NCBI RefSeq assembly: GCF_035621355.1
Contig: NZ_CP141769.1
Location: 2,356,001 to 2,420,000, forward strand
DNA length: 64,000 nucleotides
DNA from: Thiobacillus sp. SCUT-2
Lineage (GTDB): Bacteria; Pseudomonadota; Gammaproteobacteria; Burkholderiales; Thiobacillaceae
Direction: 5' to 3'
Positions 21,045 to 28,055 of the stretch are shown in pieces (the stretch's first letter is position 1; every line of letters starts with the position of its first letter). The position numbers and the translations under genes are program-made. The notes beneath the pieces are model-generated. The model searched no databases and was not told the DNA's origin. It was given only the letters and a program-made list of their open reading frames with translations.

Positions 21045-21737
21045 TCAGGCGCGCACGGACAGGTCGTCGAACAGCCCCGCCAGATCGGCGCCCAGCGCGG
21101 AGAGCGGGCGCGCACGCGTCGCGGTACGCCGCAGCACCTCGTCGCCGCACCCCTGGCTGCGAAACGCCTGCAGGACATAGCGCTTCACGCCGCGCGCGGC
21201 GAGCTCGCCGGCCAGCGCGGCGACGTCGGCATCGTCGAGCAGGGCAGGATGGATCGTCGTGCGGATCTCATGGTCAACGCGCGCGTCCAGCAGCAGCTGC
21301 AGCCCGGCCCCGGCGCGCTCGCCGCTGCCGGCATCGCCGGTGATGCGCGCATACCCGGCCAGCGGCGCCTTCACATCGAATCCGACCCAGTCGACCAGCG
21401 GCAGCACCGCCGCGAGCTTCTGCGGAATCATGCCGCCGGTATGCAGCCCGATCTTGAAGCCGAGCGCGCGCACCTCGCGCATCGCGTCCGGCAACGCCGG
21501 CTGCAGGGTCGGCTCGCCGCCGGAGAACACGACGCCGTCGAGCAGGCCGCGGCGGCGCTGCAGGAAGGCCATCACCTCGGCCCAGGGAATTTCCGATTCA
21601 CCGCGCGCGGGAATCAGGCCCGGGTTGTGACAGTAGCCGCAGCGCCAGGGGCAGCCCTGGCAGAACACGACCGCGGCCAGCATGCCGGGCCAGTCGGTGG
21701 TCGACAGCGGCGTCAGGCCGCCCACGCGAAGCGTCAT
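21045..21737 (-). CDS. nrdG: Anaerobic ribonucleotide reductase activase NrdG
   Basis: 230 residues, a radical SAM activase with cluster motif CPWRCGYC (preceded by another Cys, CQGC) and GGEPTLQP. The start at ATG 21737 (MTLRVGGLTPLSTTDWPG) fits the family; the longer frame does not. It generates the glycyl radical on the class III reductase under anaerobic conditions. It is third in nrdD, glycyl-radical ORF, nrdG, 50 bases after the small ORF. Confidence 0.94.
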   Translation of the reverse strand: MTLRVGGLTPLSTTDWPGMLAAVVFCQGCPWRCGYCHNPGLIPARGESEIPWAEVMAFLQRRRGLLDGVVFSGGEPTLQPALPDAMREVRALGFKIGLHTGGMIPQKLAAVLPLVDWVGFDVKAPLAGYARITGDAGSGERAGAGLQLLLDARVDHEIRTTIHPALLDDADVAALAGELAARGVKRYVLQAFRSQGCGDEVLRRTATRARPLSALGADLAGLFDDLSVRA

Positions 21738-21787
21738 GTTTGGCCGTGGCGAAGCGTCATGTTCAGTGCCGGCGCAGCAAGGCCGCG

Positions 21788-21976
21788 TCAGCCCATCCGG
21801 CACTGGCTTTCGACGAAGAAGCGGCGCTCGCGATGCTCGCTCTTCTTGCCCTTGTTGAAGCTGGCAACCGGGCGGTGGTAGCCCATCACGCGGGTCCAGA
21901 CTTCGCAACGGGTGCGCTCCTCGTCTTTCAGGGCAGAGGCGTCGAGGGCTTTGGCGATAACGGACAGGTCGGTCAT
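21788..21976 (-). CDS. nrdD: Separate glycyl-radical segment of class III ribonucleotide reductase
   Basis: 62 residues. The core is RTRCEVWTRVMGYHRPVASF followed by NKGKKSEHRERRFF. RVMGY matches the RVxGY glycyl-radical motif, which in one-piece NrdD lies at the extreme C-terminus. The neighbouring large NrdD stops just before such a domain would begin. An AAAGGAG ribosome site 8 bases before ATG 21976 shows it is translated in its own right, 16 bases after the large gene. It probably docks with the large subunit and carries the radical glycine. Confidence 0.88.
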   Translation of the reverse strand: MTDLSVIAKALDASALKDEERTRCEVWTRVMGYHRPVASFNKGKKSEHRERRFFVESQCRMG

Positions 21977-21992
21977 TTCAGTCTCCTTTCGG

Positions 21993-24008
21993 TCAGGCAA
22001 CAACGGCGGGTTTGCGCGACAGGGCCTCCTCGTCGCACTTGGGGCAGAACTCGTGCTCGCCGGCGAGATAGCCGTGCTTGGGGCAGATCGAGAACGTCGG
22101 CGTCACGGTGATGTACGGCAGGCGGAAGCGCTCGAGCGCGCGCCGCACCAGCTTCCTGCAGGCGTCGGTCGACGAGATGTGCTCGGACATATAGAGGTGC
22201 AGCACGGTGCCGCCCGTGTACTTGCGCTGCAGGTCATCCTGCCGCTCCAGCGCCTCGAAGGCGTCGTCGGTGTAGCCGACCGGCAGCTGGGTCGAGTTCG
22301 TGTAGTAGGGGGAATCTTCCGTGCCGGCCTGCAGGATTCCGGGGTAGCGCTTGGCATCCTCCTTGGCGAAGCGGTAGGTCGTGCCCTCCGCCGGCGTCGC
22401 CTCGAGGTTGTAGAGATGGCCGGTCTCCTCCTGGAAGCCGGCGATGCGCGCGCGGATGTGGTCGAGCAGGCGCAGCGCGAAGTCGTGCCCCCACTCGGTC
22501 GTGATGTCGTGCGCGTCGTCCGTGAAGTTGCGGATCATCTCGTTGACGCCGTTGACCCCGATCGTCGAGAAATGGTTGCGCAGCGTGCCGAGGTAGCGCT
22601 TGGTGTAGGGGAACAGGCCGCTATCCATCAGGCGCTGGATTTCCTTGCGCTTGATCTCGAGGCCGTTGCGCGCCATGTCGAGCAGCGCGTCGAGGCGGCG
22701 GATCAGCGCGGGCTCGTCGCCCGCGTATTCATGGCCGAGGCGCGCGCAGTTCACCGTCACCACGCCGACGCTGCCGGTCTGCTCGGCCGAGCCGAACAGG
22801 CCGTTGCCGCGCTTCAGGAGCTCGCGCAGGTCGAGCTGCAGGCGGCAGCACATGGAACGGATGTGGTTGGGCTTCATCTCCGAATTGATGAAGTTCTGGA
22901 AGTACGGCAGGCCGTAGCGCGCGGTCATGGCAAACAGGCGCTCGGCGTTTTCCGACTCCCAGGGGAAGTCCGGCGTCATGTTGTAGGTCGGGATCGGGAA
23001 GGTGAACACGCGGCCCTTGGCATCGCCGGTGGTCATCACCTCGATGTAGGCACGGTTGATCATGTCCATCTCGGCCTGAAGTTCGCCGTAGGCGAACGGC
23101 ATCTCCTCGCCGGCGATGACCGGCACCTGCTCGCGCAGGTCCTCCGGGCAGGTCCAGTCGAAGGTGAGGTTGGTGAACGGCGTCTGCGTGCCCCAGCGCG
23201 AGGGCACGTTGAGGTTGTAGATCAGTTCCTGGATGCACTGCTTCACCGCCTCGTAACTCATGCCATCCTTGCGGATGAAGGGCGCCATGTAGGTGTCGAA
23301 CGAGGAGAAGGCCTGCGCGCCGGCCCATTCGTTCTGCAGCGTGCCGAGGAAGTTGACGATCTGCCCGACGGCGGAAGACATGTGCTTCGGCGGGCCCGCC
23401 TCGACCTTGCCCGGCACGCCGTTCAGCCCCTCGTGCAGCAGGGTGCGCAGCGACCAGCCGGCACAGTAGCCGGCGAGCATGTCGAGGTCGTGGATGTGGA
23501 TCGAGCCGTCGCGGTGCGCCTCGCCGAGCTCGGGCGGATAGACGTGATTGAGCCAGTAGTTGGCCACCACCTTGCCGGAGACGTTGAGGATCAGGCCGCC
23601 CAGCGAGTAGCCCTGGTTCGCGTTGGCATTGACGCGCCAGTCCTGGCGGCTGAGATATTCGTTGATCGAGGCCTCGACGTCGACGACGGTCTTGCGGTCC
23701 TCGCGCAGCTTCTTGTGCGAGTCGCGATACGCGATATACGCACGCGCGGTCTGCAGGTGGTTCGCGGCGATCAGGCTCTGCTCGACCACGTCCTGGATGC
23801 GCTCGATGTCCGGCGCGGCGTTGCGGAAGCTGTGCGCCATCACCTTGATGACCTGCGCGGTCAGCAGATCGGCTTCGTCGGGGCCGAACTCGCCGGCCGC
23901 CTGGCCAGCGCGCAGGATGGCCGAGCGGATCTTGGCCGCGTCGAACGCCGTGCGACGGCCGTCGCGCTTGATGACTTCACGGGGAATCGCTGCTATCACT
24001 GAATTCAT
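21993..24008 (-). CDS. nrdD: Anaerobic ribonucleoside-triphosphate reductase, large part
   Basis: 671 residues. Residues 8-100 are an ATP-cone (IPREVIKRDGRRTAFDAAKI). The catalytic barrel includes QNEWAGAQAFSSFDTYMAPF, FTNLTFDWTCPEDL and IRSMCCRLQLDL. A zinc segment near the end reads ICPKHGYLAGEHEFCPKC. The chain ends EEALSRKPAVVA without a glycyl-radical motif, which is supplied by the next ORF. It reduces ribonucleotides to deoxyribonucleotides without oxygen. Confidence 0.95.
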   Translation of the reverse strand: MNSVIAAIPREVIKRDGRRTAFDAAKIRSAILRAGQAAGEFGPDEADLLTAQVIKVMAHSFRNAAPDIERIQDVVEQSLIAANHLQTARAYIAYRDSHKKLREDRKTVVDVEASINEYLSRQDWRVNANANQGYSLGGLILNVSGKVVANYWLNHVYPPELGEAHRDGSIHIHDLDMLAGYCAGWSLRTLLHEGLNGVPGKVEAGPPKHMSSAVGQIVNFLGTLQNEWAGAQAFSSFDTYMAPFIRKDGMSYEAVKQCIQELIYNLNVPSRWGTQTPFTNLTFDWTCPEDLREQVPVIAGEEMPFAYGELQAEMDMINRAYIEVMTTGDAKGRVFTFPIPTYNMTPDFPWESENAERLFAMTARYGLPYFQNFINSEMKPNHIRSMCCRLQLDLRELLKRGNGLFGSAEQTGSVGVVTVNCARLGHEYAGDEPALIRRLDALLDMARNGLEIKRKEIQRLMDSGLFPYTKRYLGTLRNHFSTIGVNGVNEMIRNFTDDAHDITTEWGHDFALRLLDHIRARIAGFQEETGHLYNLEATPAEGTTYRFAKEDAKRYPGILQAGTEDSPYYTNSTQLPVGYTDDAFEALERQDDLQRKYTGGTVLHLYMSEHISSTDACRKLVRRALERFRLPYITVTPTFSICPKHGYLAGEHEFCPKCDEEALSRKPAVVA

Positions 24009-24022
24009 CGGAGTCTCCTCTT

Positions 24023-24079
24023 CACCAACATCTTGTGTTCACCATGGAAGAACAATACGACATCTTGTGGGTGAGTCAA
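24023..24079 (-). promoter_or_regulatory. nrdD promoter overlapped by paired NrdR-type boxes
   Basis: On the minus strand a TTGACT -35 (24074-24079), 16-base spacer and TATTGT -10 (24052-24057) precede nrdD. Two copies of ACATCTTGTG, at 24028-24037 and 24060-24069, lie 32 bases apart, about three helical turns, as NrdR boxes do. One fills the promoter spacer and the other sits just downstream. Their TTGTGT halves match the NrdR consensus. Repression by the NrdR encoded at 18719 is inferred. Confidence 0.7.
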
Positions 24080-24151
24080 GGGGAATTTAAGGTTAGAAAA
24101 TCCTGATACACTTAAACATGTATTTATTCAGCAACTTAAAGGAGCCCGACC

Positions 24152-24589
24152 ATGAGCACGATCCTGGATTTTCTCGGCAGCGACCACCGCGCCTGCGACG
24201 ACCTGTTCGCCTCCGCCGAAGCGGCGGCCGCGCAAAAGAACTGGGACAGCGCGCGCAAGCTGTTCGCAGAGTTCGACGCGGCGATGGCCCACCACCTCGC
24301 CATGGAGGAAACGGTCCTGTTCCCCGCCTTCGAGGCGCGCACCGGCATGAGCGCGGGGCCGACCCAGGTCATGCGCATGGAGCATGAGCAGATCCGCGGC
24401 CTGCTTCGCGACATGGCCGGCGCGGTCGCGGCAGCCGACCACCATGCCTACCTCGGGCTGTCGGAAACGCTCAACATGCTGATGCAGCAGCACAACCTCA
24501 AGGAAGAGAACATGCTCTACCCGATGTCCGACCAGGTGCTGGCGGTCGACCGCGACGGCCTGATCCGCTCGATGCAGGCGGTCGCGTGA
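24152..24589 (+). CDS. Hemerythrin-domain protein
   Basis: 145 residues forming one hemerythrin four-helix bundle: SDHRACDDLF, MAHHLAMEETVLFPAFE, MRMEHEQIRGLLRDM and QQHNLKEENMLYPM supply the His/Glu/Asp di-iron ligands. It is cytoplasmic and binds O2 or NO, or senses oxidative/nitrosative state. It is divergent from the anaerobic reductase operon and coupled by GTGA overlap to a DUF2249 gene. An AAAGGAG ribosome site precedes the start. Confidence 0.93.
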   Translation: MSTILDFLGSDHRACDDLFASAEAAAAQKNWDSARKLFAEFDAAMAHHLAMEETVLFPAFEARTGMSAGPTQVMRMEHEQIRGLLRDMAGAVAAADHHAYLGLSETLNMLMQQHNLKEENMLYPMSDQVLAVDRDGLIRSMQAVA

Positions 24590-24819
24590 GCGCAGTGCCC
24601 GACGAGGTCCTCGTCGACGCCCGCGGCCTCGAGCCGCCCGAGCCGCTGGAGAAGGTCATGCAGGCGCTCGCCCTGCTGCGCCCCGGGCAATCGATCCGCC
24701 TGCTGCTGCACCGCGAGCCGTTTCCGCTCTATGGCCTGCTGGCCGAGCGCGGCTTCCGTCACTCCGCCAAGATGGAGCAGGACGGCAGCTACGTGATTCT
24801 CATCCGGCCGGCGGCCTGA
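24586..24819 (+). CDS. DUF2249 protein (TusA-like fold), copy 1
   Basis: 77 residues starting at GTG 24586. The segment VDARGLEPPEPLEKVMQAL aligns by eye with the TusA sulfur-carrier motif DxRGLxCPxP, but the catalytic Cys position is Pro (PPEP). The chain ends SYVILIRPA like TusA-type proteins. It is therefore probably a binding or regulatory relative that cannot carry a persulfide at that site. It is coupled to the hemerythrin gene. Confidence 0.85.
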   Translation: MSAVPDEVLVDARGLEPPEPLEKVMQALALLRPGQSIRLLLHREPFPLYGLLAERGFRHSAKMEQDGSYVILIRPAA

Positions 24820-24832
24820 CGTCTCGCATCGC

Positions 24833-26107
24833 ATGCAGGCCGGGCTTTCCTTCGAGCAGGCACCCCCCCTTGCGCTGCCGCTCCGCTTCTTCCTCACGGC
24901 GCCGCTGTTCCTGCTCGCGGCCGGTGCGCTGATCGCGATGGCGCCGCAGGCGCTGGCGTCCCGCTGGACGCCCGAGGCGCTCGCCCTCACCCACGCCATT
25001 ACGCTCGGCGTGCTCGCGATGACGATGCTGGGTGCGCTGACGCAGATGCTGCCGGTCGTGGCGGGGGCGACGCTGCCCGCCGCGCGCGTCGTCGCACGCC
25101 TGGCCCACATCGCGCTGACGCTCGGCACGGCGGCGCTGCTCGCCGCGTTCCTCGGCGCGGGGCCGGCGGTGTTCGGTGTCGCCCTCGTGCTGCTCGGCAC
25201 CGCGTTCGCGATCTTCCTGGCGGCGGCGGCGCGCAGTCTCGCACGGGCCGTCACGAATGCGACGGTCAACGGCATGCGGCTCGCGGCGGCAAGCCTCGCC
25301 GCGACCATCGTGCTCGCCGGCGCGCTGGCACTGCCCCGGGCCGGCTGGGTGCCCGGCACGCCGGGCATGGCGACCGTCGGCGCGCATGCCACCTTCGGCC
25401 TCCTGGGCTGGGTCCTGCTGCTGGTGGTCGGCGTCGCCTACCAGGTGGTGCCGATGTTCCAGCTCACGCCGCCCTACGCGCCGCGCCTGAGCCGCTGGCT
25501 GGCACCCGGGCTGTTCGTCATGCTCGTCGTCCGCGCGGCGGCGCCCGTCTTGCCGGCGGCCGTGGCGGATGCCGCGGCCGTCGCCCTGGCCGGCGGCATC
25601 CTCCTGTTCGCGGGCGCGACGCTGCGCCTGCAGGCGCGTCGACGGCGGAAGATCGCCGACGTGACGCTCGATTACTGGCGCCTCGGCATGACCAGCCTGG
25701 TCGCCTGCGTGGGCGTCTGGCTCGCCGCATGGCTGGCGCCGGCGTGGCGCCACAGCGATGCCTATCCGCTGTTGCTGGGCGTGCTTTTTCTCGGCGGCTT
25801 CGCGCTGAGCGTGGTCAGCGGCATGCTCTACAAGATCGTTCCCTTCCTCGCCTGGTTCCACCTGCAGGCGCAGACGCAGGCGCGCGCGGGCAGCATCCCG
25901 ACGATGAAGGACATGATTGGCGAACGCTGGGCACGCTGGCAGTTCCGCGCCCACCTGGCGGCGTGCGCGCTGCTCGCGGGCGGCCTGGCCTGGCCCGCGC
26001 TGCTTCGTATGGGGGGAGTGCTGCTGATGCTGTCGGCGCTGCTGCTCGCGCTCAATCTGGCGTCCGCGGTGCGGCGGTTCGCCCGCCACGGCGGGCGCTT
26101 CCGCTGA
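24833..26107 (+). CDS. Polytopic membrane protein, NnrS/heme-copper-oxidase subunit I-like
   Basis: 424 residues, about 12 transmembrane helices. Conserved-looking intramembrane His residues occur in LTHAITLGVLAMTMLGALTQ, VGAHATFGLLGWVLLL and FLAWFHLQ, each near the pattern G-x2-x-P(V/M) (TQMLPVV, YQVVPMF, YKIVPFL) seen in heme-binding subunit I-like and NnrS-like proteins. It lies 13 bases after the DUF2249 gene, so it is co-transcribed with hemerythrin. A heme or NO-related role is inferred only. Confidence 0.7.
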   Translation: MQAGLSFEQAPPLALPLRFFLTAPLFLLAAGALIAMAPQALASRWTPEALALTHAITLGVLAMTMLGALTQMLPVVAGATLPAARVVARLAHIALTLGTAALLAAFLGAGPAVFGVALVLLGTAFAIFLAAAARSLARAVTNATVNGMRLAAASLAATIVLAGALALPRAGWVPGTPGMATVGAHATFGLLGWVLLLVVGVAYQVVPMFQLTPPYAPRLSRWLAPGLFVMLVVRAAAPVLPAAVADAAAVALAGGILLFAGATLRLQARRRRKIADVTLDYWRLGMTSLVACVGVWLAAWLAPAWRHSDAYPLLLGVLFLGGFALSVVSGMLYKIVPFLAWFHLQAQTQARAGSIPTMKDMIGERWARWQFRAHLAACALLAGGLAWPALLRMGGVLLMLSALLLALNLASAVRRFARHGGRFR

Positions 26108-26126
26108 GGCCGCCGCGGCGGCGGCC
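26108..26126. terminator. Hairpin between convergent genes
   Basis: GGCCGCCGCGGCGGCGGCC forms a 7-base GC stem with a 5-base loop in the 27 bases separating two convergent genes. It has no T-run, so its use as a bidirectional terminator is only likely. Confidence 0.45.
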
Positions 26127-26134
26127 GGCTTGGG

Positions 26135-26461
26135 TCAGCCCGTGCTCCAGGCGCGCGGACGCTTCATCCCTGCAATCTTGCAGGCCTGCTTGACGTAGCC
26201 GTACGCGAACAGGCGGAACAGCGCATTGCGCGCATCGGAGCCGAGCCGATCCGACAGGTGCTTGATCACATAGCGCGCATCCGGCGCGATCTGGTGCTCC
26301 TCGTAGAAGGCCCGCATGAAGCGGATCACGTCCCAGTGGTCGTCGGTGAGGCTGACGTTCTCCGTGCGCGCGAGGCGTTCGGCGACGTTCTCGTTCCATT
26401 CGTTGGGCTCGATGAGGTACCCTTCCTCGTCGAGTGTCGGCATCGTGACTTCTGCATCCAT
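26135..26461 (-). CDS. DsrC/TusE-like protein retaining only the inner cysteine
   Basis: 108 residues matching the DsrC/TusE family: DEEGYLIEPNEWNENVAERLA, LTDDHWDVIRFMRAFYEEHQ, FAYGYVKQACKIAGMKRP. DsrC proper ends in a flexible arm with two Cys, one in QACKIAG and one at the penultimate position. Here the inner Cys is kept, but the tail reads PRAWSTG, with no terminal Cys. It cannot form the DsrC intramolecular disulfide and may be a regulatory relative. The start at 26461 has a GAGGAG site. Confidence 0.88.
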   Translation of the reverse strand: MDAEVTMPTLDEEGYLIEPNEWNENVAERLARTENVSLTDDHWDVIRFMRAFYEEHQIAPDARYVIKHLSDRLGSDARNALFRLFAYGYVKQACKIAGMKRPRAWSTG

Positions 26462-26550
26462 GGTTCAAGCTCCTCATTCAAGCCCGGCGCGCCGCGCCAG
26501 GTACGTCAAGAAAACTGCAAGATCGAAATAATCCGATTCGCTGTTCACGC

Positions 26551-27120
26551 TCACGAGAGCACCGGAAGCAGCCCGAGCATGACCAGCACGACCCAAGCGA
26601 CGAGTCCAAGCGCCGTTACCACGTAGGCGATGTCGAGGGCGATGAGGGGCTCGTTGACATCGAGGACGAACTGCACGCCCCGGAAGATGAGCAAGACCGA
26701 TGCCGCCAGGCCGAACACGAGGCCGGCCACGATCGCCAGCGGATTCGGGATGAAGAGCACGAGCGCGGACAGCCACAGGGGAATGGGCGCCACGGTGGCG
26801 AGCGTGAAGGCGTCATGCTCGTCGGCGGCGACGCCCTTGGAGAGGGCGATCGAACGGATCGCCCACGCCATCAGCGGAACCGTGGCCAGTTCGGCCAGCA
26901 GGAAGAACAGTGCGGCCGTATTCCATGCCTGAATTTCCACGCTGGGGAGCAGCGTGGCGCCCAGGTGACGTCCTGCGTATTCGAGCATCAAGGGCGGAAT
27001 CAGCGAGAATGGCGCGGCGAACATGGCGAAACGCCGGAACCGCGAGGCGCGCCGACCCGCCAGCGCGTCCCAGCCCTCGGAGGACGAGGTAAACAAGGTA
27101 TGAAACGGCAGAATGTTCAT
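26551..27120 (-). CDS. Yip1-family membrane protein
   Basis: 189 residues with five or so transmembrane helices and Yip1/DUF1282 features (FHTLFTSSSEGWDALAGRR, then AWAIRSIALSKGVAADEHDAF). ATG 27120 is preferred over 27135 because AAGGAG lies about 7 bases before it. Bacterial Yip1 proteins have no settled function. It is upstream of the DsrC-like gene on the same strand (89-base gap) and divergent from marR, sharing the palindromic region at 27213-27231. Confidence 0.8.
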   Translation of the reverse strand: MNILPFHTLFTSSSEGWDALAGRRASRFRRFAMFAAPFSLIPPLMLEYAGRHLGATLLPSVEIQAWNTAALFFLLAELATVPLMAWAIRSIALSKGVAADEHDAFTLATVAPIPLWLSALVLFIPNPLAIVAGLVFGLAASVLLIFRGVQFVLDVNEPLIALDIAYVVTALGLVAWVVLVMLGLLPVLS

Positions 27121-27212
27121 GTGCATCTCCTTCACCGAGACACGCGACCGCCCGACTCGAGGGCTGGTCGCGCAACCAGCGGATCGGCGCGCCGCACCGG
27201 TCCCGAGTCGTT

Positions 27213-27235
27213 TATATCATGTTGTGATATATAAT
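27213..27235. promoter_or_regulatory. Palindromic operator overlapping the marR -10 box
   Basis: TATATCA-TGTTG-TGATATA is a perfect 7-base inverted repeat with a 5-base centre, typical of MarR-family operators. A TATAAT -10 for the marR gene (27230-27235) overlaps its right arm. It lies between the divergent marR and Yip1 genes, so a MarR dimer here could control both; that is inferred. Confidence 0.65.
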
Positions 27236-27261
27236 CCACTTCACCCGCCGAGTCAAGAACA

Positions 27262-27684
27262 ATGCCGTCAGCCCGCCTGAACAAGAAGGAATTCGAAACC
27301 CTCTCCGACTTCCGCTACCAGTTGCGCCGCTTCCTGCGCTTCAGCGAGGAGGCGGCGCACCGGCACGGAATCACCCATCTTCAATACCAGCTGCTGCTGC
27401 ACACCCGCGGCTTTCCGGGACGCGAGTGGGCGACGGTGGGCGAGCTCGCCGAACGGCTGCAGGCCCACCACCATGGCGTCGTCTCGCTGATCTCGCGCTG
27501 CGAAAAGCTCGGCCTGGTGCGACGGGAGGTCGGGCGCTCCGACCGGCGCGCGGTGGAGGTGCATCTGACTCCCTCCGGCAATCGCATGCTGAACCTGCTT
27601 GCCGCGCTGCACCGCGACGAACTGCTGCGCCTGCAGGGCATCTTCCGCGTGCCGGGCGCGGCGGATCTCGACGCCGGCACCTGA
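27262..27684 (+). CDS. MarR-family transcriptional regulator
   Basis: 140 residues with a winged helix: HLQYQLLLHTRG, ATVGELAERLQAHHHGVVSLI (recognition region), LVRREVGRSDRRAVEVHLTPSG (wing). MarR proteins are dimeric, usually autorepressing sensors. It starts 27 bases after the TATAAT overlapped by a palindrome and precedes a DUF2249/NnrS-like/FmdE-like operon it may regulate. Its ligand cannot be predicted. Confidence 0.92.
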   Translation: MPSARLNKKEFETLSDFRYQLRRFLRFSEEAAHRHGITHLQYQLLLHTRGFPGREWATVGELAERLQAHHHGVVSLISRCEKLGLVRREVGRSDRRAVEVHLTPSGNRMLNLLAALHRDELLRLQGIFRVPGAADLDAGT

Positions 27685-27752
27685 GCCTGTGCGGCGCCGA
27701 TCGGCGCTGCGATGGCCGCAGAAAAAATCCGCACGAACGAAAATTTCTCGCC

Positions 27753-27758
27753 TATAAT
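27753..27758 (+). promoter_or_regulatory. TATAAT -10 element upstream of DUF2249 copy 2
   Basis: A perfect TATAAT lies 33 bases before the start codon of the 84-residue DUF2249 gene, with no recognisable -35, suggesting activator dependence. The adjoining ATGCATT resembles half of an NsrR-type site, but no matching second half is present. Confidence 0.5.
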
Positions 27759-27791
27759 ATGCATTCCATTTACTTCTTTTGGACGACAGCC

Positions 27792-28046
27792 ATGAATGCT
27801 CACCTTCATCTCCGCCAGGACCAGGTCTACCCGTTCGACGCGCGCGGCATCGCCAAGCGCTTTCGCCATGCCGCGATCTTCGGCGCGCTCGACGCGCTGA
27901 CCGGCGGCGAACGCATGCGCTTCGTCAACGACCACGACCCCCTGCCCCTGCTCGACCAGTTGCGCAACCGCTACGGCGAGGCCGTGACGATCCAGTATCT
28001 CGCGCGCAACCCCGGGGAGATCGTGATCGACTTCATCCGCAACTGA
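27792..28046 (+). CDS. DUF2249 protein, copy 2
   Basis: 84 residues. VYPFDARGIAKRFRHAAIF aligns with the TusA-like DxRG start of DUF2249, again without the sulfur-carrying Cys; the chain contains no Cys at all. The region RMRFVNDHDPLPLLDQLRNR matches the family core. ATG 27792 is used since it lies just after a promoter-like TATAAT and begins the family region. It is followed 9 bases later by an NnrS-like gene, repeating the DUF2249-membrane protein pairing at 24.6 kb. Confidence 0.85.
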   Translation: MNAHLHLRQDQVYPFDARGIAKRFRHAAIFGALDALTGGERMRFVNDHDPLPLLDQLRNRYGEAVTIQYLARNPGEIVIDFIRN

Positions 28047-28055
28047 GCACCTGCC

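Noticed and set aside
24080-24151. NsrR or FNR site before the hemerythrin gene
   Set aside because: ATGTATTT resembles one NsrR half-site, but the second half is missing, and no TTGAT-N4-ATCAA is present.
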